DNA of 41,275 nt, from NCBI GenBank assembly GCA_020344955.1, contig CP070831.1:2427614-2468888 (forward strand), read 5' to 3'. Under the pieces are notes generated by a model. It did not search any database. It worked only from the letters and a program-made list of their open reading frames with translations, and was not told the origin of the DNA. The translations under genes and the position numbers were made by a program. This document shows, piece after piece, positions 23,802 to 33,401 of the stretch (position 1 is its first letter; every line of letters begins with the position of its first letter). This stretch comes from Promethearchaeota archaeon. Lineage in GTDB: Archaea; Asgardarchaeota; Lokiarchaeia; Sigyniarchaeales; SOKP01.

Positions 23802-24719
23802 ATGAAAGGTTATATAGATTATTTGAATAGAGAATCACTCCCAGAAGATAAATGTTGTGAAAAACCTTGCATTACTACCACAGGAGGAAATAAAGTTTGT
23901 TTGAATTGTGGATTAATCTTAGATATTCATTTAGTAGAAAATGAAAGAAGAGCTTATAGTAAAGAAGAAATTGAAAAAAGAAAACAAACAGAACCTAGGT
24001 GGAGAGATTTTGGATCACGAACTGTACTTCCTAGAGAAAAAGTAGACTATAAAGGTCATTATTTAAAAGCTGAAAGCAAAACTCTTTTTTTGCGGTTATC
24101 CAAAATTCAAAATTCTTTAATTTCAAGTATAGAAAGAAATTTTTGGGAAGCTAAACCAAAGATGAAACAATTAGTCTCTAAATTAAATATTCCTGAATAT
24201 ATTCATGAAACTGCTTGGAAAATTTATAGTCTTGCTGCGAAAAAAAAAATGACTATGGGACGCTCAATTGAAGGTTTTATAACTGCATCTTTATATGTTT
24301 CTATTAGAGTTCATGAATTTCCCAAAATATTAGAGGAAATATGTGATGCTGCGATGATCCCTCGTAAAACTGTGATTCATTCTTTAGGTTTACTCCTTCG
24401 CGAAGTTTTACCAGAATTAAATTTACATTATAAGCCAATAACAGTAAAACAATTAATATTTAAATTTGGAAATGAATTAAATGTTTCAATGGAAATCCAA
24501 AAAAATGCTTTAAAATTATTATGTGATTCTTCAAAGAGAGGACTTTCAACATTAGGAAAAGATCCTAAGGGATTTGCAGCATCATCAATATATCTTGCAG
24601 CTAGATATACTGACCAGAAGAGAACCCAAACAGAAGTCGCAGAAATTGCAAAAATAACAGAAGTCACCTTGAGAACTAGAATAAAAGAAATTAAAATTAG
24701 AATGAAAATCACACGCTAA
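23802..24719 (+). CDS. tfb: Transcription initiation factor TFB
   Basis: TFB is the archaeal TFIIB that bridges the TATA-bound TBP and RNA polymerase. The 305-residue sequence has the N-terminal zinc ribbon (C18/C19, C23, C33, C36), the B-reader WRDFGSRTVLP (68-77), and two cyclin repeats (about 110-200 and 205-300), the second with the DNA-binding helices ending TEVTLRTRIKEI. The ribbon's first Cys pair reads CCEKPC rather than the usual CxxC, so spacing differs. Many Asgard and halophile genomes carry several TFBs; this could be a secondary one. It has its own promoter after a 245-base gap with no gene seen. Confidence 0.93.
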   Translation: MKGYIDYLNRESLPEDKCCEKPCITTTGGNKVCLNCGLILDIHLVENERRAYSKEEIEKRKQTEPRWRDFGSRTVLPREKVDYKGHYLKAESKTLFLRLSKIQNSLISSIERNFWEAKPKMKQLVSKLNIPEYIHETAWKIYSLAAKKKMTMGRSIEGFITASLYVSIRVHEFPKILEEICDAAMIPRKTVIHSLGLLLREVLPELNLHYKPITVKQLIFKFGNELNVSMEIQKNALKLLCDSSKRGLSTLGKDPKGFAASSIYLAARYTDQKRTQTEVAEIAKITEVTLRTRIKEIKIRMKITR

Positions 24720-24864
24720 TTATTATAATTACTTTTTATTAAAAAAAAAAATCAAAAAACATATAATATTATAAAACAATTGATACCTATTCCTTCTATC
24801 TAATTAATACATTTTAAATTTGTCAATTTAAATAGTTTAATATTTTTAACTAAAGGTGCACTCA

Positions 24865-25275
24865 ATGAATGATTCAGAATATAAATATAACTTTATAGAA
24901 GAAAATAGAGTTTTGATAAGAGATGACTATAAAATAAAGGGTAAAGAGTACGTAATAATAAATTTGAATAAAAAACAGATCAACGCCTTAACTGAATGTA
25001 CAGATTTGCTTTCTGTGGCTCCATTAGTCTCCCCTAAATTTAGTAATAGAATTGAAAAATTTTTAATGCCTAGGTTTGATGAATTAACTAAGATTATATA
25101 CTCAATTAAAACATTACCTGATGAATTACAAGTCGAAATTTCTAAAGAAAATCATGATGACCTTATTAAAAGCTTTTCACTTGTCAGTGTCAGAGCTGGT
25201 TTAGAAGATAGAGGGTATTCTATTGAAGATTTAAAGAAAGCATTAGGAAAAGTGAAGTATTACAAATGGAAATGA
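24865..25275 (+). CDS. Hypothetical protein, 136 aa
   Basis: A soluble 136-residue protein I do not recognise. The ATG at 24865 is chosen over the GTG at 24856 because AAAGGTG (24852-24858) is a well-placed ribosome site. It begins with a beta-rich section (ENRVLIRDDYKIKGKEYVIINL) and continues with helices (FSNRIEKFLMPRFDELTKIIY, and GYSIEDLKKALGKVKYYKW). No Cys site, signal or membrane segment. It lies between tfb and the beta-CASP gene on the same strand. Confidence 0.65.
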   Translation: MNDSEYKYNFIEENRVLIRDDYKIKGKEYVIINLNKKQINALTECTDLLSVAPLVSPKFSNRIEKFLMPRFDELTKIIYSIKTLPDELQVEISKENHDDLIKSFSLVSVRAGLEDRGYSIEDLKKALGKVKYYKWK

Positions 25276-25387
25276 TTTACTTTTCTAAGAATTAAAAAGA
25301 TAGTCTTTTTTCCTTGATTTAATTTACTTCAAATTTTTAATTCATAAATAGTAATTGTTATTTTAATTGATATATAACATTATATAA

Positions 25388-27691
25388 ATGAATATTGAGG
25401 AATTTAAATTTTTAAATAAGACAATTTTGCTTGAAGAAAAAGAAAAATTAGGTTCTTCATACAAGATCAAATCTTATAAAATTAAACTGAAATTGATGGT
25501 AGATAACAAAATTCCTCAAAAGAAAATTTTTGATGTTCTTAATCACTTATTATTTAAAGATAAATCTGTTTCAAACAAAACTAAAACATCAATTTCTAAA
25601 ATAATTTATTCTCAAAATGATAGAATTATCATTTTAATTACACCCAATGGAAATGACATAATTAGAAATAGAGATAAGCTGATTAGGAATTATGGATGGT
25701 TTTTCTTCATATCTAAAATTGATACTGAGCAAAAAAAGCATAAAAAGGAGAAACCAAAAAAGAAAGAGGAAAAAAAACAAGAAAAGACAGTTAGCTCAGA
25801 AGAATTTCAATATGAAGATTTGAGAATTTCTTTAAAACAAAAGGAAAATATGCGTCCACTATATCACACGAAAGAATATAGACATTATTTAAAGATCATC
25901 AAATCAGAAAATATACAGCAAGCTCCTATAAAAGATGTTCTGGATAATTTATTTTTTAAGAATGATTCAATTCCAGCAGAGGAAAAAAAGGGAATTAGAA
26001 AAATTATATATTACAAGGAAGAAAAAGTAATTGTATTTAAATCTCTTATAGGAGATGAAATGTATGAAAATTTAGAAAATCTTGTTAAGAAATATGGGTG
26101 GTACTTCTATATCACAGGAGTTCCTGTCGGAAAAAGTGATATATCAATCGCCATAGATAAAATTGAGAAAAAGTTTGATTTGGATTATTTTTCAGATATC
26201 CCATTAATTGATGAAGAAAGTAGCTCAAATCATGTTAGGTTAACGATTTATCCAATCATATTGAAACCAAACCATAATTGTCATATTCTAGGTGTGGGGA
26301 ATATGAATATCATATTAGATTGTGGTCTTTCTGAGAACGATGAAGAAAACGAGATAGAAGGAGATTTTAGATATATTGAAGAATATATCCAAAATTTACC
26401 TCAATTTATTTTAGAAGAGGAAAAAAATAGAAAAGAAATAGAAATTGAAGATTCAAATGAATTTACTGTGGAAGATATTCCTAAGAATCCTAAAATCGAT
26501 GCAATATTTATTTCTCATAGCCATTTTGATCATGTCTCAGGACTAAAAGAACTAATTAAAATACTTCCTGATGTTCCTGTATTATGTTCTCGAATTACTT
26601 TAGATTTATATCTATTAAGAGATTCAAACTTTTTAAAACAAGAAAATCATGAAGATATTGAAGAAGAAGAATACCAAAATATAATTAAAAATGTTATTTA
26701 TGTAGAAAACGGTACGAAAATAGATTTTAAGGAAAAAAATTGTTCACTCTCATTTTTCCATGCTGGACATATGCCTGGAGCATTGATGATGTTAGCAAAA
26801 ATAAATAAATTTAAATTCTTGTATACTGGAGATTATACTTATATAGACATTACTCCATTCGCAGGTACAAGAAGATTCTTAGAACAAATTTCCCGTCCTA
26901 TCGACTATTTATTGATAGATGGTACTGCCGCAAAAGATGATTTTGGAAATATTTCTGACCAGTTTCATAGTTTAATATTATTTTTAGAACAAAAAGCAGA
27001 ATATGGGGATAATTCCTTAATCGGAGCTGATCCATCAAGTTTAGCTATTAGTTTCATGCTAATCTTTTGGCGATATTTCAGGAAACTTCAATTAAGACGT
27101 GGATTCGAAAAACGTCCGAATATTTATGTAGATATGATGGTCCGAAAGAATATACAAGTTATTAACCATCGCTACGAATATATCTATGGTCCTATTTCAA
27201 GATTAATTAGAGAAAAAGCAAATCCTTTTAATAGCATAAAATTTAGATGGTTTGATAATACTAATTTGAATTTTTTACGTAAAAAAAATAATATTATAAT
27301 ATCACATCCCCCAGACCTTTCCTATGGATTGATAAGAAATATTATCAATAAAATAGGAAGAAGTCCACATAATTTTGTTTTTCTAGCAGGATCAATCCAC
27401 GATCCTCCCGGTTCCGATTTAATAGAAGGAGCTGGAGAAATTGAATTTTCTGAGACATGGAAAATGCCATTCCGAGCATTTTTACTTAATACTTTTGCGC
27501 CGCACATTAAAATTAATCTTCATGCAGATAAGAATCAATTGAGAGAAATGATAAAAAATTTAGTACCAAAAGAAGTCTGTTTTTTCCATCAATCTCCCAA
27601 AAAACTAACAGAAGTAGTAGAATATGTAAAACAATTGGGTGTCGATAAAGTATCATTACCTAAAAAAAGGAAACTCCTAATATTGAATTAA
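25388..27691 (+). CDS. Beta-CASP metallo-beta-lactamase protein with duplicated N-terminal domain
   Basis: A 767-residue protein whose C-terminal part (about 280-767) is a metallo-beta-lactamase with beta-CASP insert, the fold of archaeal and eukaryotic CPSF73/RNase J nucleases. Motifs: SHSHFDHVSG (375-384), FHAGHMPGALMM, YTGDYT, and C-terminal LHADKNQL with the histidine-containing CFFHQSP. Residues 25-110 and 160-244 are two copies of an N-terminal domain (each with DVLNHLLFK or DVLDNLFFK and a closing NYGWFFF or KYGWYFY), joined by a Lys/Glu-rich linker; these do not look like the KH domains of aCPSF1. An RNA-processing role is likely, unproven. Confidence 0.85.
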   Translation: MNIEEFKFLNKTILLEEKEKLGSSYKIKSYKIKLKLMVDNKIPQKKIFDVLNHLLFKDKSVSNKTKTSISKIIYSQNDRIIILITPNGNDIIRNRDKLIRNYGWFFFISKIDTEQKKHKKEKPKKKEEKKQEKTVSSEEFQYEDLRISLKQKENMRPLYHTKEYRHYLKIIKSENIQQAPIKDVLDNLFFKNDSIPAEEKKGIRKIIYYKEEKVIVFKSLIGDEMYENLENLVKKYGWYFYITGVPVGKSDISIAIDKIEKKFDLDYFSDIPLIDEESSSNHVRLTIYPIILKPNHNCHILGVGNMNIILDCGLSENDEENEIEGDFRYIEEYIQNLPQFILEEEKNRKEIEIEDSNEFTVEDIPKNPKIDAIFISHSHFDHVSGLKELIKILPDVPVLCSRITLDLYLLRDSNFLKQENHEDIEEEEYQNIIKNVIYVENGTKIDFKEKNCSLSFFHAGHMPGALMMLAKINKFKFLYTGDYTYIDITPFAGTRRFLEQISRPIDYLLIDGTAAKDDFGNISDQFHSLILFLEQKAEYGDNSLIGADPSSLAISFMLIFWRYFRKLQLRRGFEKRPNIYVDMMVRKNIQVINHRYEYIYGPISRLIREKANPFNSIKFRWFDNTNLNFLRKKNNIIISHPPDLSYGLIRNIINKIGRSPHNFVFLAGSIHDPPGSDLIEGAGEIEFSETWKMPFRAFLLNTFAPHIKINLHADKNQLREMIKNLVPKEVCFFHQSPKKLTEVVEYVKQLGVDKVSLPKKRKLLILN

Positions 27692-27782
27692 TATCCTTCA
27701 TTTTTAAGTTATCAACCAAAAATCTTTAAGGTAAAAATTTCTTATACTTCATAGAATTACATCTAGAGTAAGGTGATTATAT

Positions 27783-28163
27783 ATTTATTCTGAAAAAGTG
27801 ATGGAGCACTTTAGAAATCCTCGAAATATGGGAGAAATGAAAGATGCAGATTCAATTGGTGAAGTTGGAAATCCTGTATGCGGCGATTTAATGCATATAT
27901 ACATTAAAGTGAAAGAAGAAAATGGACAAGAAATTATTGATGATATCTCTTTTCAGACATTTGGGTGTGCTGCTGCTATTGCAACATCATCAATGGTAAC
28001 TGAATTAGCGAAAGGAAAAACATTAGACGAAGCGTTGAAAATTACTCGAGGAGATGTTGCTGATTCCTTGGATGGTCTCCCTCCCATAAAATTGCACTGC
28101 TCTAACCTCGCTGCCGATGGATTACATATGGCTATTAAGAAATATTATGAAACTAAGAAATAA
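27783..28163 (+). CDS. iscU: IscU-type Fe-S cluster scaffold, probable ATT start
   Basis: IscU accepts sulfur from cysteine desulfurase and iron to build 2Fe-2S clusters. It has the three ligand Cys: GNPVCGD, TFGCAAAIATSS and KLHCSNLAADG, with the surrounding family sequence. The reading frame continues upstream of the GTG at 27798, giving YSEKVMEHFRNPRNMG, the conserved IscU N-terminus; its first codon is ATT at 27783, preceded at the right spacing by GGTGAT (27772-27777). I therefore take ATT as the likely start; GTG 27798 would delete the conserved YSEK. It is followed 24 bases later by a nitroreductase. Confidence 0.9.
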   Translation: MYSEKVMEHFRNPRNMGEMKDADSIGEVGNPVCGDLMHIYIKVKEENGQEIIDDISFQTFGCAAAIATSSMVTELAKGKTLDEALKITRGDVADSLDGLPPIKLHCSNLAADGLHMAIKKYYETKK

Positions 28164-28186
28164 TTATATTTTTTCCTTCTAATGCC

Positions 28187-29053
28187 ATGAATTTTAGTAA
28201 ATCAATTATTGATATAATCAAGGAGCGAGTTTCATGTAGGACTTATTCTGGGCAACCTCTTGAGAAAGATATAAGAGAGAATGTGATAAAATTATTAGAA
28301 AACCATGATTTAAAAAGTCCCTTTAGTGAATTTGCTGGAAGAGTGAGATTCAAACTTGTCAGTGTTCCTGATTTTGATCCAAATGAAAGTAAAAAGTTAG
28401 GAACTTATGGATTAATTAAGGGAGTTCAAGATTTCGTTGTAGGAGCAGTTGAAAAATCTCAGTTTGATAGAGAACATTATGGATATTTGATGGAGACTAT
28501 CATTTTAACTCTTACAGATATTGGCTTAGGTACATGTTGGTTAGGTGGGTTCTTTAACAGGAGTCTTTTTGCATCTAAAATTGAAACTAGTTCAGATGAA
28601 ATTGTACCTGCAATAACTCCCATTGGATATCCTGCTCAAAGATCAACAACAGAAAAGATAATTAGAGCTTTTGCTAAAGCCAACAAGCGATTATCATGGG
28701 AACAGTTATTCTTTGAAGGTGATCTCTCGGCGTCTCTTACTACGATTAAAGCAGGAAAGTATTCAAAATTGCTTGAAATGGTTCAACTTGGTCCATCTGC
28801 AGGAAATAAACAACCATGGAGGATAATTAAAACAATTGGTAAAAAAAAGTTTCATTTTTACTCCATTAATCCTAAAGATGGACGATTCTTAAAATATAGT
28901 AAATTTCGACCTTTAGATATAGGTATAGCGGTTTGCCATTTTGATCTTGCCGCAAAAGAATTAGGAATAAAAGGAAACTGGTTATTTGAAAGCCCTAACA
29001 TTACTGGAACTGAGGATTTATTGTATAAAATTACTTGGAATGAAAATGAGTAA
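28187..29053 (+). CDS. Nitroreductase-family flavoprotein (TM1586 type)
   Basis: A 288-residue FMN oxidoreductase of the nitroreductase superfamily. The N-terminal IIKERVSCRTYSGQPL has the FMN-phosphate Arg. A mid-protein TLTDIGLGTCWLGGFF and a second nitroreductase-like block near SAGNKQPWRIIK (typical LxPSAxNxQPW, here at residue 205 on) indicate the TM1586-like two-half architecture in one chain. It lies 24 bases after iscU, probably in the same transcript, which hints at a redox role near Fe-S assembly. Substrate unknown. Confidence 0.85.
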   Translation: MNFSKSIIDIIKERVSCRTYSGQPLEKDIRENVIKLLENHDLKSPFSEFAGRVRFKLVSVPDFDPNESKKLGTYGLIKGVQDFVVGAVEKSQFDREHYGYLMETIILTLTDIGLGTCWLGGFFNRSLFASKIETSSDEIVPAITPIGYPAQRSTTEKIIRAFAKANKRLSWEQLFFEGDLSASLTTIKAGKYSKLLEMVQLGPSAGNKQPWRIIKTIGKKKFHFYSINPKDGRFLKYSKFRPLDIGIAVCHFDLAAKELGIKGNWLFESPNITGTEDLLYKITWNENE

Positions 29054-29226
29054 ACTAATACAAAAAATCAACATAAGATTTGAATTAACTTAAATTATAA
29101 ATTTAGGGATAACTCAATATTTATTCTACAATCAAAGTTAAAGAAATGTTTTCAAATTATAAACAAAACATATAATAGCTAATCTTAGTAATTTATCAAT
29201 AGATAATAAGGTGAAATTTATATACT

Positions 29227-32097
29227 ATGGAATCTACTGAAAAGATCAAGATTAAGCTTAGTGGAATGACATGTGCTAATTGTGCTTATAAAATTGAAAC
29301 TAAGCTAAAAGGATTAGAGGGTGTAGGAAACTCAGTAGTTAATTTTGCAAATGAAGAAGCTACTGTTGAATTTAATCCAAATACGACGAATTATAATATT
29401 TTCAATAGAGCTATTCGAGATTTAGGATATAAATCTTCTTTAGCTAAGATAGATCTTAAAGTTCTAGACGATTTGACTGAAAATGAATTCGATATATTTA
29501 GTAAAGATGTGAAATCTATAGAGGGAATTTATGAAGTTAGAGGAAATTTTACTGCTAAAAAGCTATTTATTGAATTTAATGAATTAAAATTGGATGAAAA
29601 TAAAATTTTTACACAAGTTAAAAAATTGGGGTATAAAATTGAGAAAGCAGCTGGAACAATGGATAAAGAGATCGAAAAACATAAAAAAGAAATGAGATAT
29701 CGACTCCGAATTCTTATTATTTCATTAATATTTACATTTATCATAACACCCATTAGCTGGTTTATCCCCGATACATTTACTAGAAATTTAATCTTATTCT
29801 TTTTTGCTATTGGTAATTATGGTATTGCAGGGTCATTTTTCTTAATTGGAGCCTACAAATCCCTAAAAAACAGATCAACTAATATGGATGTATTAGTTGC
29901 ATTAGGAACAACCACAGCATTAATTTACTCGATACTAACAACCTTTCTCATCGATGGTAAGACTTTTTATGAAGCAATGAGTATGATCTTATCCTTCTTA
30001 CTAATTGGGAAATATTTTGAACATAAAACTAAAGGTCAGACTTCAGAAGCAATTAAGAAGTTAATTGGGTTGCAACCAAAAACAGCAACATTATTAAAAG
30101 ACGACTTAGAAATTGAGATCCCAATTGAAGAAATTGAAATTGGAGATGTACTAATTGTAAGACCAGGTGAAAAAATACCAGTCGATGGGAAAGTAATTAA
30201 AGGTAAAACTAAAGTTGATGAGTCAATGATTACAGGTGAAAGCAAATATGTAAAAAAGGAAATTGATAATGAAGTAATTGGTGCAACAGTTAATCAAACT
30301 GGTTTAATACATTTGGTGACTCAAAAAGTAGGTAAAGATACACTTCTATTTCAAATTATTGATTTTGTAAAAGAAGCACAGAGCAAAAAAGCAGCAAAGC
30401 AACAATTAGCAGATAAAGTTAGTAATTATTTTGTGCCGGTTGTAGTTATAATTGCATTGGGAGCTTTTCTATATTGGTATTTAATTGCTCAAATAGGGTT
30501 AGAATTATCTTTATTAGTTTTTACTTCAATTGTTGTGATTTCATGTCCATGTGCTTTAGGTTTAGCTATTCCTACAGCAGTAATGGTTGGAACGGGGAAA
30601 GGTGCAGAAAATGGTATTCTATTGAAAGGTGGAGATTCTTTAGAAGCAATAAATACAATAAATACAATGGTTTTTGATAAAACTGGAACTTTAACGATGG
30701 GAAAACCTAAAGTCTCTGTTATTTTTACTGAAGAAGATTTGAATTCTAATGGATATAATGAAAATGAATTGCTATTTTTTGCTGGAAGTGCTGAAATGGG
30801 ATCTGAACATCCCTTAGGGCTAGCTATAATTGAAGAAGCCAATCAAAGAGGGTTAAAACTTGAAACGCCAACTGATTTTGATGCAAAACCGGGTAAAGGG
30901 TTAATTTCCACAATTAAAAGTAAACAAATTCTAATAGGCAATGAAAAGTTAATGGATGAAAACAACGTATCTATTGAAGAATATAGAAGTAAATATAATG
31001 AATTTCAACAACAAGGAATTACAACTATTTTAGTTAGTATCGACCATCACATAAGCGGAATTATTGGTATCTCAGATAGAATAAAAGATCAAGCATCATA
31101 TGCATTAGATAAATTGAGAGAGAAAGGGTTAGAAATATATATGATAACAGGGGATAACAAACAAACCGCTTATATTATTGGTGAAAAATTAAAAATAGAT
31201 AAGAATCATATCTTAGCTGAAGTATTACCAAATGAAAAAGCCTTTGCGATCCAAAAACTCCAGGAATCAAATGAGCATAAGATAATAGGTATGGTAGGCG
31301 ATGGTATTAATGATGCTCCCGCCTTGGCACAAGCAGATGTAGGAATCGCAATTGGTTCTGGGACAGATGTAGCAATTGAAACTGCTGATATTGTATTAAT
31401 GAGAGGAGATCTTCGAAATGTAGTTTCTGCTATAAATTTATCTAAAAAAACTTATAAAAAAATGATTACAAATTTGTTTTGGGCTTTCATTTATAATATC
31501 ATTGGTATACCTATCGCTGCGGGGATACTATATTATGCCACTGGATTTTTTTTGCCACCTTATTTAGCAGCCGTTTTTATGGCATCGAGTTCAGTTTCCG
31601 TAGTAATAAATGCGTTGTTTCTGAAAAGATATGAACCGAAAACCCCTCAACAACTCGAAGAAGAAGAGTTATTGAAATCTCAAGAAAAAGTAAGGGATCC
31701 AGTTTGTGGTATGGAAATTGATCCAAGACGAGCAATTGAACATGAATATAGAGGTAAAATCTATCACTTTTGTAATCCAAATTGCGAATCTCACTTTATA
31801 CGAGATCCTGAAAGATTTAAAAATTATGATGCAATGGATCCTAAATTAATGCAAATGAAAAGCCCTGAAGAAAGTGATAAAGACGTTATTATAATTGAGA
31901 ATAAGCAAAAAAAAGAGGAGGATAAAAAAATGGGACAATTAAGATGTGTGGAATGTGGATTGGAACAGGAACTTCCAATGCATTGTGGACAAGCAATGCA
32001 TAAAGAGGGTGATCAACTAGTTTGTTGGATGGGTCCTAGTTGTGGAGCTCAACCTATTCCAGAGCATCACGGTAAACAAATGGAAGTTATTGAATAA
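29227..32097 (+). CDS. copA: Copper-type P1B ATPase with YHS and Cys-rich C-terminal tails
   Basis: A 956-residue heavy-metal-pumping ATPase, most like CopA. An HMA domain with GMTCANC (C16, C19) is followed by a degenerate HMA (95-141) lacking the Cys pair; eight membrane segments hold the transport CPC (440-442); the phosphorylation site is DKTGTLT (D484), with EHPLG and GDGIND (691-696). The C-terminus adds a YHS domain ([10 protein letters not shown]827) and a 55-residue Cys-rich piece from M902. That M902 has a strong in-frame ribosome site (GAGGAGG, 31915-31921), so it may also be made separately. Cu+ export is likely; Ag+ possible. Confidence 0.92.
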   Translation: MESTEKIKIKLSGMTCANCAYKIETKLKGLEGVGNSVVNFANEEATVEFNPNTTNYNIFNRAIRDLGYKSSLAKIDLKVLDDLTENEFDIFSKDVKSIEGIYEVRGNFTAKKLFIEFNELKLDENKIFTQVKKLGYKIEKAAGTMDKEIEKHKKEMRYRLRILIISLIFTFIITPISWFIPDTFTRNLILFFFAIGNYGIAGSFFLIGAYKSLKNRSTNMDVLVALGTTTALIYSILTTFLIDGKTFYEAMSMILSFLLIGKYFEHKTKGQTSEAIKKLIGLQPKTATLLKDDLEIEIPIEEIEIGDVLIVRPGEKIPVDGKVIKGKTKVDESMITGESKYVKKEIDNEVIGATVNQTGLIHLVTQKVGKDTLLFQIIDFVKEAQSKKAAKQQLADKVSNYFVPVVVIIALGAFLYWYLIAQIGLELSLLVFTSIVVISCPCALGLAIPTAVMVGTGKGAENGILLKGGDSLEAINTINTMVFDKTGTLTMGKPKVSVIFTEEDLNSNGYNENELLFFAGSAEMGSEHPLGLAIIEEANQRGLKLETPTDFDAKPGKGLISTIKSKQILIGNEKLMDENNVSIEEYRSKYNEFQQQGITTILVSIDHHISGIIGISDRIKDQASYALDKLREKGLEIYMITGDNKQTAYIIGEKLKIDKNHILAEVLPNEKAFAIQKLQESNEHKIIGMVGDGINDAPALAQADVGIAIGSGTDVAIETADIVLMRGDLRNVVSAINLSKKTYKKMITNLFWAFIYNIIGIPIAAGILYYATGFFLPPYLAAVFMASSSVSVVINALFLKRYEPKTPQQLEEEELLKSQEKVRDPVCGMEIDPRRAIEHEYRGKIYHFCNPNCESHFIRDPERFKNYDAMDPKLMQMKSPEESDKDVIIIENKQKKEEDKKMGQLRCVECGLEQELPMHCGQAMHKEGDQLVCWMGPSCGAQPIPEHHGKQMEVIE
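31915..31932 (+). promoter_or_regulatory. Internal ribosome site and in-frame ATG inside copA
   Basis: GAGGAGG (31915-31921) sits 8 bases before an in-frame ATG at 31930 that begins [13 protein letters not shown]. This would yield a 55-residue Cys-rich protein from the end of the P-type ATPase gene. No other gene in the window has so strong a site inside it. Confidence 0.4.
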
Positions 32098-32118
32098 AAA
32101 GATACTTGGGGAGTGAAT

Positions 32119-32301
32119 ATGGAAAAATTAAAACTTGTTTGTTGTAAATGTGGCAATTTGATGGAAACACTTCCCGGTAGTAGCCAAGATGTAATTATTG
32201 ATGAAGAAACTGGCGAAATGCTCTATTGGAGTGGGCAAAAATGTGGTTATAGGACTATTGATTGTATTGTATGTGAAAAATGCCAAGAAAAAGGATGTTA
32301 A
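32119..32301 (+). CDS. Cys-rich small metal-binding protein (60 aa)
   Basis: A 60-residue protein with Cys arranged as CCKCG near the N-terminus (VCCKCGNLME), KCGYR in the middle, and CIVCEKCQEKGC at the C-terminus, giving nine Cys. A zinc- or copper-binding fold is likely. The ATG at 32119 follows a GGGGAG ribosome site by 6 bases; the GTG at 32113 is less likely. It begins 21 bases after copA and belongs to that operon, so a metal chaperone or sensor role is a reasonable inference. No named family recognised. Confidence 0.7.
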   Translation: MEKLKLVCCKCGNLMETLPGSSQDVIIDEETGEMLYWSGQKCGYRTIDCIVCEKCQEKGC

Positions 32302-32306
32302 GTTAA

Positions 32307-32314
32307 TTTTTTTT
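32307..32314 (+). terminator. T-run after the copA operon
   Basis: Eight T bases lie 5 bases past the stop of the Cys-rich gene, ending the copA transcript before the cysteine synthase gene. Confidence 0.4.
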
Positions 32315-32403
32315 ATTCAAAATTTTATTTTTAATAAAAATCAATCTTTAATGTGAATTTTACTTATCACATTTCAATTAAATAATATTTGTCTAGAAAC
32401 ATT

Positions 32404-33399
32404 ATGAAGTATTATTCAGATATTTTGAAATTAATTGGGAGAACACCTTTAGTTCGGATAAATAAGAGTAATCCAAATCCAAACGTGTTAATGTTAGCAA
32501 AACTAGAGAAATACAACCCTTCTGGGTCCGTTAAAGATAGAATCGCAATATCAATGATAGAAGAAGCTGAGAAAGAAGGACTATTAACACCAAAAAAAGT
32601 AATAGTGGAGCCAAGTAGTGGAAATACAGGAATTGGGTTGTCTTTAGTATGTGCAGCGAAGGGTTATCCATTAGAAATAGTCATGCCAGAAACAATGTCA
32701 GTAGAGAGACGTAAAATAATGACTGCTTATGGTGCTAAAATTACATTAACTCCAGGAGACAAAGGAATGGATGGAGCACAAGACTATGTTGAAGAGTTAG
32801 TAAAACAAAATCCTGACAAATATTTTTTTCCTAATCAATACGCTAACCAAAACAATCCTTTGGCTCATTATCGATATACCGCAGAAGAAATAATTGAAGA
32901 TACAGATGGAGAAATCGATGTTTTTGTTGCGGGATTAGGTACTTCTGGTACTTTGATGGGTGTTTCAAAGAGGTTAAAGGAACATAATTCTAAAATTAAA
33001 ATCGTTGCGGTTGAACCGGAGGAAGAGGCTCCTATTCAAGGATTAAAAAACCTAAAAGTCTCATATGTACCAGAGATCTATAATCAATCGCAAATAGACG
33101 AAAAAATATATGTTAAAGAAGAAGATGCTGAACACGCTTCCCGGATGCTCTCCCTACAAGAAGGAATATTTACAGGCATAAGCTCTGGCGCAGCAATGCA
33201 TGTTGCCAGAAATATCGCTAAAAAAATGAATTCGGGGACATTAGTGGTGCTATTACCTGATGGTGGAGAAAAATATATCTCTCATCCTATTTATTATCCT
33301 GAAAAATGTCTAGAATGTACTAAAAAATGTAAAATAATGACGTTATGGGATGATAAATATATTGCTTCCATAACAGATTGGTGGGAAACAAAAGAATAG
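32404..33399 (+). CDS. PLP-dependent cysteine synthase
   Basis: A 331-residue PLP enzyme of the CysK/CysM group that makes cysteine from an activated serine and sulfide. The start is ATG 32404 (MKYYSDILKLIGRTPLVRI), not the TTG at 32389. PLP Lys lies in NPSGSVKDRIA, substrate loop in EPSSGNTGIGLSLV, glycine loop in GLGTSGTLMG, and the C-terminal PDGGEKY. The tail adds C302-x2-C305-x3-C309 (KCLECTKKC) after the core, which may bind a metal or regulate activity. The gene faces an MFS gene across 2 bases at its 3' end. Confidence 0.9.
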   Translation: MKYYSDILKLIGRTPLVRINKSNPNPNVLMLAKLEKYNPSGSVKDRIAISMIEEAEKEGLLTPKKVIVEPSSGNTGIGLSLVCAAKGYPLEIVMPETMSVERRKIMTAYGAKITLTPGDKGMDGAQDYVEELVKQNPDKYFFPNQYANQNNPLAHYRYTAEEIIEDTDGEIDVFVAGLGTSGTLMGVSKRLKEHNSKIKIVAVEPEEEAPIQGLKNLKVSYVPEIYNQSQIDEKIYVKEEDAEHASRMLSLQEGIFTGISSGAAMHVARNIAKKMNSGTLVVLLPDGGEKYISHPIYYPEKCLECTKKCKIMTLWDDKYIASITDWWETKE

Positions 33400-33401
33400 C
33401 T

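Noticed and set aside
27798-27803. GTG/ATG start of iscU
   Set aside because: It would remove the conserved YSEK N-terminus, and it is too far from the ribosome site; listed only as an alternative.
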